NCBI GenBank assembly: GCA_945870185.1
Contig: CAMBRK010000047.1
Span: 1-33,874 of the forward strand
Reading direction: 5' to 3'
Origin: Aureispira sp. CCB-QB1
GTDB lineage: Bacteria; Bacteroidota; Bacteroidia; Chitinophagales; Saprospiraceae
Length of the DNA stretch: 33,874 nucleotides
This document shows, one piece after another, positions 1-6,658 of this stretch. The notes under the pieces were generated by a model. It was not told the DNA's origin. It was given only the letters and a program-made list of their open reading frames with translations, and made no database searches. Every line of letters starts with the position of its first letter. Within the stretch, counting starts at the first letter, position 1. A program made the translations under genes and the position numbers.

Positions 1-182
1 TTTTTCTATCGCTTTGATTATCATTCTTTTATTTTTAATATTCTACAAATGCGATAGACGCACTTTTCTGCCCACCCGTTTCACGCCTGCCTGCCGGCAA
101 GGCAGGGTTCACTTCGTCAAAGGCTTTGCCTTTGGTGCTTTGCACTTCACTACGTTCTTATTTACTATCGCTTGTTTTTTGA
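1..182. repeat. Palindrome-rich intergenic element
   Basis: This stretch has no convincing gene but is full of inverted repeats. CTATCGC at 6-12 and again at 165-171 both pair with GCGATAG at 51-57. An imperfect GC-rich palindrome lies at 88-108 (CCTGCC...GGCAGG), and AAAGGC/GCCTTT form a hairpin at 119-133. The short reading frame at 14-202 is rich in residues forced by these repeats and is not a believable protein. The texture resembles the folded insertion at 741-1014, so this may be another copy of the same class of REP-like palindromic sequence. It sits directly upstream of the broken surface-protein gene and may have contributed to its truncation. Confidence 0.5.
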
Positions 183-1205
183 ACGATATCCCAGTCCTAT
201 AGCATTAATATTTTTGAAAGAATTTGGCTTTTTCAGCAGGCCCTATATAAATTTGATGTAATTCCTATGGGTCTTTATAAAATTGTAAAATCTGGAAATG
301 AGAATTACGAAAGTGACAATGACATTGATGGAATTGATGATGGTACAATTTCTGTTACATTAGATTTGACTAAAACAGCATCCACAGGTAATGATTTCAA
401 CGAAAAACCACAGGAGCCACTTCCAGTAAGACTTAAAAATATCCATTTAACTTCTAAAGGAAATCAACAGTATAATTTGTCTTGGGAAGCAGCTTCAGAA
501 ATCAATTGAGATTTTTATACCGTTAAATCAACTGTAGACCATAAAAATCATGAAATATTAGGTCAGATAAATTCATTTAATCAAACCCAATCAGCTTATT
601 CTTTCGATTTTACTTATGATTTTAGCCAATCTGACATTTTGTATATAAATCTTTCTCAAACTGATTTCGATGGAACTGAAACGGATCTATATCTTGGAAA
701 AATATCAGGTAAAAAATCATATGGAACCATAACTCTATCACTTAATCCTTTTAACCTGGATTATGCATTAGAAAATCTATTCCGAAGCTAAACTTCGTGC
801 CTTTGGCTCGACAAGGTCTGCAAATCAGGATCCGCCGCGGCGGACTATTTTTCTTCTGTAACCGTAGCGGTGCTACGGTTTTCGAATATAAATAGCTGAT
901 TTACCTGCCCGCCTACCATGTAGTGGTCAGGCTGGTTGCATTTTAGCTTCTTCCCGCTAAAGCGGGACAGGCTATTACAAAGTTCTAACGCATAATCCAG
1001 GTTTAAGGAATCAGTATCCATGGTACTTACAGATCCTGCTGGATTTGAAAACGCCAACATCTTAAATGTAACAGGACAAATTATGCTCACTCAAAAAATA
1101 GTAGGTCAAACCAATATTTTTGATATGAATACCTTACCAAATGGAGTATATTACTTACAATTAACTGGGAAGTCAAGTATAACTAAAAAGATCATTAAGT
1201 TCTAG
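183..1205 (+). pseudogene. Broken T9SS-secreted surface protein, C-terminal part
   Basis: Remains of the C-terminal end of a large exported protein. The frame is open from 183, with the first Met at 267. It reads an acidic Ca-binding-like stretch (SDNDIDGIDDG), then a linker ending SWEAASEIN as in many Bacteroidota surface proteins. A TGA at 507-509 interrupts it where an EINSDFY-like sequence would be expected, and the same frame continues to a stop at 789-791. A palindromic insertion follows (741-1014). The frame resumes at 1020 with a typical type IX sorting domain, ILNVTGQIMLTQ...LPNGVYYLQL and a basic KKIIKF end. The protein would have been exported and anchored by T9SS. The 5' part is missing from the window, so this is a dead gene fragment. 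Confidence 0.75.
741..1014. repeat. Folded palindromic insertion inside the T9SS pseudogene
   Basis: The ends are an imperfect inverted repeat of about 32 bases: 741-773 (core CCTGGATTATGCATTAGAA) and 983-1014 (core TTCTAACGCATAATCCAGG). Inside are several nested hairpins: CGAAG/CTTCG (783-797), a perfect 14-base palindrome TCCGCCGCGGCGGA (831-844), a hairpin with 9-base arms at 860-880 (AACCGTAGC-GGT-GCTACGGTT), AAATCAG/CTGATTT bracketing them (822-828 and 896-902), and TCCCGCT-AA-AGCGGGA (952-967). There is no transposase. It interrupts the reading frame between the body and the sorting domain of the surface protein. It looks like a non-autonomous, REP- or MITE-like element; which enzyme moves it is unknown. 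Confidence 0.6.
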
Positions 1206-1855
1206 TAAGAAGCAATAACGGTACGATTACCAGTAACTTTGTCGTCTAGGTTTACCAAGATTTTAGCATTCAAAGGCAAGTATAAGTCAACTCTAGATCC
1301 AAATTTGATAAACCCCATTTCTAGTCCTTGGGTAGCAGTGTCACCTTGCTTGGCATAGTTCACTATCCGACGAGCAAGAGCTCCTGCCACTTGACGTAAT
1401 AAAACTTTTCGTCCATTATTTTCATAGCAAACGGTGGTCCTTTCATTTTCTGTTGAAGCTTTTGGATTCCAGGCAGCTAAAAATTTTCCAGGATGGTATT
1501 TTGAATACAAAACTTGGCCACCAGACGGGTACCAATTGATGTGAACATTTAAAGGAGACATAAAAATAGAAACTTGGATACAGTCTGACTTTAAAAATTC
1601 AGGCTCGTAAACTTTTTCTATAACCACTACTTTACCATCACAAGGCGAGAGCAAAGTATTATCATTGATTTGGCTAACTGATCTATCTGGTTTTCTAAAG
1701 AATGAAACCAAAAAAAGAAATAATATTCCTGTGGTCAATAAAATAAATATAAACAGTACTGGAGCGAAGGAATAAACTATAAAATTTAATACTGAAAAAA
1801 TTATAAGACTTAACAATAAGGTTGGAGTTCCTTCTTTATGAATGGTCATACTCAT
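1202..1855 (-). CDS. psd: Phosphatidylserine decarboxylase family protein
   Basis: Makes phosphatidylethanolamine by decarboxylating phosphatidylserine at the inner membrane. The 217-residue length fits the short Psd class. Two hydrophobic segments (about residues 11-50) precede the catalytic domain, which starts near RKPDR (54-58) and SPCDGKV (70-76). FMSPLNVHINWYP (98-110) is the conserved middle block. The self-cleavage site is F-G-S at 185-187 in GFIKFGSRVD; Ser187 would become the pyruvoyl prosthetic group of the alpha chain. It is last in an operon behind cdsA (9-base gap). Its 3' end overlaps the end of the convergent T9SS pseudogene by four bases. No phosphatidylserine synthase gene is present in the window. 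Confidence 0.93.
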   Translation of the reverse strand: MSMTIHKEGTPTLLLSLIIFSVLNFIVYSFAPVLFIFILLTTGILFLFLVSFFRKPDRSVSQINDNTLLSPCDGKVVVIEKVYEPEFLKSDCIQVSIFMSPLNVHINWYPSGGQVLYSKYHPGKFLAAWNPKASTENERTTVCYENNGRKVLLRQVAGALARRIVNYAKQGDTATQGLEMGFIKFGSRVDLYLPLNAKILVNLDDKVTGNRTVIASY

Positions 1856-1864
1856 GTTGATTTT

Positions 1865-2710
1865 CTATGGTTTTGATATAAAAAGCAGCAAAAATAATAC
1901 AAATGGTAGAATATATATAAAACTATCAAATCTATCTAAAATTCCACCATGACCGGGCAGTAAGTTGCCCGAATCTTTAACTTCAAATTTTCTTTTAATA
2001 GAAGACTCTACCAAGTCTCCCAAGGTCCCAATAATCCAAGCAAATGCGGCAATAATTACCCAAAATATACCTATATTTAAATATTGTAAATCCAGTCCTG
2101 CTGAAAAAGCATTAAAATAAATCCCAATAAAATAAGCTATAGGCAAAGTCGTTATAGCTCCTAAAAATCCTTCCCAAGTTTTTTTGGGAGAAATTCTTTC
2201 TAAAAGTTTTGTCTTACCTATCCTTGAACCTACTAAATAAGCCAGACTATCACTCAGCCAAATCATAATCAAAACACCCAACCAAAAGAAGCCAGAAAAA
2301 TTTTGATCATGGTAAACATTGGTCATAAACAAACCTACGGGTAGAGCAAAGTATAAAACGGACACCAACCAGTAGGTTCTCTTATGATTGATATACTCAA
2401 AAAATAAATTTATAATTCCAGCTATCATTGCCAAACAAGATAATATAACCAAAGCTTTGTATCCAATACTTGAAGGTGGCATTGATGATACTATGAGAAA
2501 AATAATTACTGCATTACTTAAGATAGATAATCTGAGTTTTTTCTTAACTTTAGGAAATACCATACGCATATACTCGTAGGTGCACATCATCGACATGATA
2601 CCCGCAAGTACCATAGACCCGGGTTTTCCAGACAACAAAAGTGCTATGACTACTAACCCAAATACAATACCCGTAATGGTTCTTTGCTTTAAAACCTGAT
2701 TTCTATTCAT
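1865..2710 (-). CDS. cdsA: Phosphatidate cytidylyltransferase
   Basis: Converts phosphatidic acid and CTP to CDP-diacylglycerol, the precursor of all phospholipids; integral membrane enzyme. The family signature is complete near the C-terminus: SSIKRKFEVKDSGNLLPGHG followed directly by GILDRFD, with the KD, HGG and DRxD residues. About eight hydrophobic segments precede and flank it. I place the start at the ATG at 2710 (281 residues). It overlaps the upstream stop as TGATG, which suggests translational coupling. A TTG at 2713 would add one residue. Together with the psd gene downstream, it supplies two steps on the route to phosphatidylethanolamine. Confidence 0.95.
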   Translation of the reverse strand: MNRNQVLKQRTITGIVFGLVVIALLLSGKPGSMVLAGIMSMMCTYEYMRMVFPKVKKKLRLSILSNAVIIFLIVSSMPPSSIGYKALVILSCLAMIAGIINLFFEYINHKRTYWLVSVLYFALPVGLFMTNVYHDQNFSGFFWLGVLIMIWLSDSLAYLVGSRIGKTKLLERISPKKTWEGFLGAITTLPIAYFIGIYFNAFSAGLDLQYLNIGIFWVIIAAFAWIIGTLGDLVESSIKRKFEVKDSGNLLPGHGGILDRFDSFIYILPFVLFLLLFISKP

Positions 2711-3591
2711 CAATAAATGGTATTTCGTTTTAATGAAATAAATCTAATATAAAACATGGACAATGAAAAAATCAAAACCCCAATCAAAACTCCAACGAAG
2801 GATATATTCTCTGATGAAGCACTTGCAGTATCCATTGTAGCATCACCAGCAAGATAATACGCTACGGTAGCTAGTCCATTATTTAACATATGAATGACTA
2901 TGGGCAATACCAAGCTACCAGAAAAGTGATAGGCGTACCCTAAAATGACTCCAATCATAAATTTTGCTGCAAACCCTGTAACCTGAAAATGTAAAATACA
3001 AAAAATAAAGGCCGCAAGCCAAATCGCAAAATGGGATCTGTTGGTATGTAAATATATTTCTTTTTGTATCACTCCTCTGAATAACAGTTCTTCTCCCACG
3101 GCCGGTATAATAGTCATGACGATGAGGTTGATTAATAAATCTGCACCACTGTTCATCTTGAGTAGACCTGATAAGGTGTCCAGTGCACTTTTGTCCATTT
3201 GACTCAGAAATAAAGGCAATTCTAGCTTTTCAATGTACCCTGCAATATAGCCCATCAAAGGATAAAGTGAGAAAAGGGCTATCGGAAATAACAATAAATA
3301 CCTAGGATCAAAATGTTGTAACTGTAGATACCCCCATATATTTTTTCTATAAAAAAACATTAAAAAAACAATAGGTGCGCATAAAAAAATGAGCAGATGA
3401 TTTGTGCCTATTATCAATTTTATAAATCCATTATATCTTTCATTCTCTAAGAGCAGAATCATAGCTTCCTTATCGTCTAAAGATATACCAAGGTATGACG
3501 ACCCTAATAATACTAATAAATTTCCAGCAAGAAAAAATACTAATATTATAGATAGTAGTGACAGTATTTTTATATAAACACTGGAATTCAA
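2710..3591 (-). CDS. CPBP family intramembrane metalloprotease
   Basis: A 293-residue polytopic membrane protein of the CPBP/Abi (Rce1-like) family. The three active-site motifs are all present: EELLFR (Glu167, Glu168, Arg172), a helix carrying FCILH (His201), and HMLNN (His234, Asn238). Members cleave substrates within the membrane; in bacteria they act in prenyl-protein-like processing, bacteriocin self-immunity or signalling, and the substrate here is unknown. It is first in the operon with cdsA and psd, overlapping cdsA by one base (TGATG). That coupling hints at a membrane-homeostasis role, which is inference. A hairpin terminator-like sequence lies about 90 bases upstream of the start. 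Confidence 0.9.
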   Translation of the reverse strand: MNSSVYIKILSLLSIILVFFLAGNLLVLLGSSYLGISLDDKEAMILLLENERYNGFIKLIIGTNHLLIFLCAPIVFLMFFYRKNIWGYLQLQHFDPRYLLLFPIALFSLYPLMGYIAGYIEKLELPLFLSQMDKSALDTLSGLLKMNSGADLLINLIVMTIIPAVGEELLFRGVIQKEIYLHTNRSHFAIWLAAFIFCILHFQVTGFAAKFMIGVILGYAYHFSGSLVLPIVIHMLNNGLATVAYYLAGDATMDTASASSENISFVGVLIGVLIFSLSMFYIRFISLKRNTIY

Positions 3592-3680
3592 AGGGTATGA
3601 GTGTTGGTTGAGCGGACAAAGGTAATAATAAAAAACATAAATTCAACAAATACAGCCAAGTATGACCTAAATCCTCCGTG

Positions 3681-3713
3681 AAAACAAAAAAAGCCACTCT
3701 GAAGAATGGCTTT
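3681..3713 (-). terminator. Intrinsic terminator or leader attenuator upstream of the CPBP gene
   Basis: Read on the minus strand, AAAGCCATTC-TTCA-GAGTGGCTTT forms a stem of about 10 pairs with one G-U pair, followed by a run of seven T. It lies about 90 bases upstream of the CPBP protease start. No gene on that strand ends just before it, so it may mark the end of a lost gene or act as an attenuator in the leader of the lipid operon. Confidence 0.6.
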
Positions 3714-3887
3714 AAGGGTTGGTTTAACAATTACAGGTTTGAATCATATTAGATTCATTTTATATATGACAAAAACCATACCACTTTGAGTTTAGTATAG
3801 ATTGATTACATTTTTATTTTGAATCTTTAAACCTAAAAAGGTTTTGGAAGTCCATTGATTTAAAATTAAAATTTGGCATCATTTAGA

Positions 3888-3908
3888 TCACGCCTTGAGT
3901 GACAGGCA
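3888..3908. repeat. Short palindromic repeat, member of a local family
   Basis: TCACGCCTTGAGTGACAGGC is a small hairpin (TCAC/GTGA) followed by GACAGGC. It matches the layout of two other window sequences: TCCCGCTAAAGCGGGACAGG at 952-971 and TCACGCCAAAGCGTGACAAA at 4326-4345. All three share a short stem, an A/T-rich loop and a trailing GACA. The three form a degenerate dispersed family. Confidence 0.45.
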
Positions 3909-3935
3909 GCGGCACAACCTATGCCGAGCAGGCCC

Positions 3936-3980
3936 AAAAAAAAAGACCAAATACATACCTTATGCACTTGGTCTTTTTTT
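3936..3980. terminator. Two-way intrinsic terminator
   Basis: Arms AAAAAAAGACCAA (3938-3950) and TTGGTCTTTTTTT (3968-3980) are perfectly complementary over 13 bases around a 17-base loop. The T and A tracts make it usable from both strands. No intact gene ends at it; it appears to survive from a gene that has been lost. Confidence 0.75.
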
Positions 3981-4325
3981 CGTAATGGGGTACGAAATTC
4001 ATTTCGTACACAAAAGATAAGCTATTCGCCTATTCCTTTATTATTTTAACATAACTGACGATGTTTCCCCCCGTTCTGCGTAGGCTTCGCCTCTGCCTTT
4101 CACAGTTTACTTGATGGCTGTTTTGCTATGGTTTAGCTGTAATTTTTGGTAGTTTTCCATGAATATTATATATTTGCATGATGAGAGTACTGGATACCCA
4201 ATATATGATAAGGCAGGATCTTACTTTTCAAGTCGTGGATTGGGTTGCTGTTTTTACTCGCAAAATTTATAGAGATATCGTATTAGAAAGTTTTGGATAT
4301 TGTAGAAAAAATAAAGGATTGCAAC

Positions 4326-4345
4326 TCACGCCAAAGCGTGACAAA
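4326..4345 (+). repeat. Short palindromic insertion within the RAYT frame
   Basis: TCACGC-CAAA-GCGTGA hairpin plus trailing CAAA, adding about seven residues between GLQL and AYVVM where relatives read straight through. It resembles 952-971 and 3888-3908 in the same window. The insertion is inferred from family memory of the uninterrupted protein sequence. Confidence 0.45.
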
Positions 4346-4437
4346 TTATGGGCTTATGTAGTCATGTCGAATCATGTTCATTGCATAATTAGTGCCGATA
4401 ATGGTAACTTACCCGATATTAATGTCAGTAGAAGTAG

Positions 4438-4468
4438 TAAAGGCACAAGTTGCAAACTTGCGCCTTTA
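4438..4468. repeat. REP-like palindrome at the RAYT truncation point
   Basis: TAAAGGCACAAGTTG meets CAAACTTGCGCCTTTA, a 31-base near-perfect inverted repeat with one mismatch and one bulge. It ends the RAYT frame. RAYT enzymes act on such palindromes, so a REP landing in its own transposase gene is plausible. Confidence 0.6.
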
Positions 4469-4479
4469 CCTTAAAACAA

Positions 4480-4518
4480 AAAAAGAACTGACTTCCAAAA
4501 CAGAAATCGGTTCTTTTT
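4480..4518. terminator. Intrinsic terminator after the RAYT remnant
   Basis: AAAAAGAACTGA (4480-4491) pairs with TCGGTTCTTTTT (4507-4518), 12 pairs with one G-U on one strand, then TATATAA. It can serve the plus-strand remnant and, on the other strand, lies just beyond the end of the M29 peptidase gene. Confidence 0.7.
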
Positions 4519-4619
4519 ATATAATCACATGCATTTGATCAACTGCCTCCACTACATTTCAGCAGTCAGGCCCGATCACTAGATTACAAAATCATTAGAT
4601 CAATAGATTACAAAATCCC

Positions 4620-5723
4620 TCATATCAAAAAATACCCATTCTGATAAATCAATTTCCCATCTGCCCATATTTCGCCACCTTCTTTCATGTTGGCTATCAT
4701 GTCCCAATGGATGGGTGATTGGTTTTTTCCACCGGTTTGTTTGTAGGATTGGCCTATAGCCATGTGTATAGAGCCTCCTATTTTTTCGTCAAAAAGGATG
4801 TTTTTTGTTGTTGTTTGGATGTTGTAGTTGGTACCGATGGCTACCTCTCCAAAATATCTGGAGCCTTCTATCTTAAAAATATCATCTAGAAATTCCTGAC
4901 CTTTGTCTGCTGTCCAGGTGACTACTCTGCCATCTTTGACATGTAGTGTGACGCCTTGTACCTCATGACCCATATAGACCGTTGGAAAATCAAAATGCAT
5001 ATATCCGTTTACCGTATCTTCTATCGGACCTGTAAACACTTCGCCACTTGGCATATTGGACCTTCCATCAGAGTTGATCCAGATTCTGTTTTTTACACGG
5101 AAAGTGATATCAGATTTGGGATTTTTGTATCTAATGTAATCACAATTATTGAGATAATCCACCGCTTTTTGCTGCGACGCGCGTACTTCGAGCCATTTTG
5201 ACGCAGGATCATCAGCTGATAGGTGACATGCATTATAGACAAAATGTTCGTACTCTTCCAGACTCATGCCTGCTTCCTGAGCGGCTGCCTGAGTAGGAAA
5301 CTGACATAGACATCTTTTGAGACTTCGGTCAGCAATTCGTTCTGAGTAGATTTGATTAACAATATTGAGTGCTTTTTGTCTTCTTCCTGTTTTTTGCGGA
5401 TCGTTTGCTTGATCTTCTCTGACATTAAAAGGTGCCCTAATCACTAAATAAGCATCATAAGTGGACATCATCTCTTCATAAGATGGATTGACATAATCCA
5501 GTTGGTCTTCATTGGCCTCAGCTATGAATATTCTGTTTTGCTCTCTGAAAGTCATCTGATACTCCACAATCGCTCCTTTTCTAATCGCAAGACGGTATAT
5601 TTCTCTGAGTAGTGGCTCCGCCAATGTCGTAGTACTGATATACAATTTTTCACCTGCTTTTATTTCCAGGCAGTAATTGACCAGTAAGTCTGCATATTTT
5701 TCCAATACATTTCTATTCATCAT
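4620..5723 (-). CDS. M29 family aminopeptidase
   Basis: Cytosolic two-metal aminopeptidase of the thermophilic (AmpS/AmpT/PepS) family; removes N-terminal residues from peptides. The 367 residues fall slightly short of the roughly 410 usual for the family. All expected metal and catalytic residues can be placed: Glu228 in MPSGEVFTGP, Glu293 in YFGEVAIGTN, His320 in GGSIHMAIG, Tyr327 in GQSY, and His339 and Asp341 in IHWDM. The start is ATG-ATG with the following Asn-Arg-Asn. It follows the DUF3108 gene by 22 bases on the same strand, so they are probably co-transcribed. No functional link between the two is visible beyond position. Confidence 0.92.
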   Translation of the reverse strand: MMNRNVLEKYADLLVNYCLEIKAGEKLYISTTTLAEPLLREIYRLAIRKGAIVEYQMTFREQNRIFIAEANEDQLDYVNPSYEEMMSTYDAYLVIRAPFNVREDQANDPQKTGRRQKALNIVNQIYSERIADRSLKRCLCQFPTQAAAQEAGMSLEEYEHFVYNACHLSADDPASKWLEVRASQQKAVDYLNNCDYIRYKNPKSDITFRVKNRIWINSDGRSNMPSGEVFTGPIEDTVNGYMHFDFPTVYMGHEVQGVTLHVKDGRVVTWTADKGQEFLDDIFKIEGSRYFGEVAIGTNYNIQTTTKNILFDEKIGGSIHMAIGQSYKQTGGKNQSPIHWDMIANMKEGGEIWADGKLIYQNGYFLI

Positions 5724-5745
5724 TAAAGCTGAGTATTATTGTTTT

Positions 5746-6585
5746 TTATTTTTTAATCAGTTTGTGCCTGAGACCATTGTAAGACTTCAGAATAGCTTTT
5801 GCGCTTCCTACGGATAGTGGTGATTCTATAAGCAAGGGAAGTTTATTACCATCATTGGAGACATAAACTTGCATCATGTTGCCTTCTTTAAAAACATTGC
5901 CCGTTACTAGATCCGGAACTACTTTTATGGCATCAAAAACGCCCAAATCTTTGATCTCATAATTATCATACATACCCTCATACCTTACTTTAATGGGATA
6001 TATTTTTTCATCAAATAAGATTTTGGTTGGAATTCTATCGCCTGGGCGATACTTGCTGACATCGATATTTCGCATAAAGTACATAACAGAAAGCAAATCA
6101 TGTGTACACTCGTCAATGGTCACATATTTCCTTTTGGCAGTCTCTTTAGTGGGTCCATTGTAGCTTACAGCATGTTTTTTATCATGATGGAATGATAAGC
6201 TATCGTATCTGCGATAATTTCCTTCTTCTACTTTGCGAACAAAGCGACGGGGAAACATCGTCTTTTTATCTATGACACTATGGAAGTAGTCCCGTACCTT
6301 GAAAAAAGCATCGTAACCTTTGTACGTTTTTCCTATGACGGTGATTTCATAAGTATCTGTGGTTTCTTTGATATTGAACTCTGCTTCGCCTGCAGGTACC
6401 CACACAAACTCCCAATTGTAGTATGCTTTATAGACGATTTTTTCGCCACCTTTCATGGCAGTATTGGTAATAGAACAGCCATCGTTCAAGTCATGCATGT
6501 AGCTGTCCGTAGCATTGACAAAAATAAAGATCGTCAATCCACAAAACAAGAGTACACAAAAATATCTAAATGCTTTTAAAATCAT
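5746..6585 (-). CDS. DUF3108 domain protein, probably exported
   Basis: A 279-residue protein with an uncleaved or cleaved hydrophobic N-terminus (about residues 10-25, CVLLFCGLTIFIFVNA), so the rest is expected to be periplasmic. The body starts GGEKIVYKAYYNWEFVWVPA, the hallmark of the DUF3108 family. These proteins are beta-rich and lack known catalytic residues; their molecular role is not established. Here it lies 73 bases after ileS and 22 bases before the M29 peptidase. The full family length appears present, with no sign of damage. Confidence 0.85.
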   Translation of the reverse strand: MILKAFRYFCVLLFCGLTIFIFVNATDSYMHDLNDGCSITNTAMKGGEKIVYKAYYNWEFVWVPAGEAEFNIKETTDTYEITVIGKTYKGYDAFFKVRDYFHSVIDKKTMFPRRFVRKVEEGNYRRYDSLSFHHDKKHAVSYNGPTKETAKRKYVTIDECTHDLLSVMYFMRNIDVSKYRPGDRIPTKILFDEKIYPIKVRYEGMYDNYEIKDLGVFDAIKVVPDLVTGNVFKEGNMMQVYVSNDGNKLPLLIESPLSVGSAKAILKSYNGLRHKLIKK

Positions 6586-6658
6586 AAAGCAATCTTATTT
6601 TGATACTGAACTATAACGTAAGCCTTGCTCGCGATGTTTCACTGCCTACCAATATTTA

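Larger units (their letters stand above)
3592..4177. other. Long gene-poor spacer with hairpins
   Basis: I see no gene in these 586 bases on either strand. They hold a minus-strand terminator-like hairpin (3681-3713), a weak hairpin GAATC/GATTC (3744-3759), a short palindrome TCACGCC-TTGA-GTGA (3888-3902) followed by GACAGGCA, a small CGGCA/TGCCG hairpin (3910-3926), a strong two-way terminator (3936-3980) and an AGGCTTCGCCT palindrome near 4082. The GC-rich pieces resemble REP-like sequences, consistent with the RAYT remnant that follows. Confidence 0.5.
4178..4474 (+). pseudogene. Truncated REP-associated tyrosine transposase (RAYT, IS200-like fold)
   Basis: N-terminal part of a Y1/HUH transposase of the RAYT family. 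LTFQVVDWVAVFTRKIYRDI and CRKNKGLQL are typical, and YVVMSNHVHCII holds the HUH pair (H-V-H) that binds metal. The protein stops after 98 residues, while intact relatives usually have about 170-200. The part carrying the catalytic tyrosine is gone, replaced by a REP-like palindrome (4438-4468). Between GLQL and AYVVM sits an extra TPKRDKLW, encoded by a palindromic insertion (4326-4341) that kept the frame. A few residues also seem missing before LTFQ. It cannot be active. Confidence 0.75.

Noticed and set aside
14-202. A 62-residue reading frame on the plus strand
   Set aside because: It consists mainly of translated palindromes and low-complexity hydrophobic codons; not a believable protein.
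845-1090. An 81-residue reading frame on the minus strand
   Set aside because: It lies across the folded insertion and its LNLDYALE stretch is only the inverted copy of the surface-protein frame; no RBS, no family resemblance.
3470-3730. An 86-residue frame overlapping the start of the CPBP gene
   Set aside because: It is in another frame over a well-supported gene and crosses the terminator hairpin.
4178-4474. RAYT remnant as an active transposase gene
   Set aside because: The C-terminal half with the catalytic tyrosine is absent and replaced by a palindrome.
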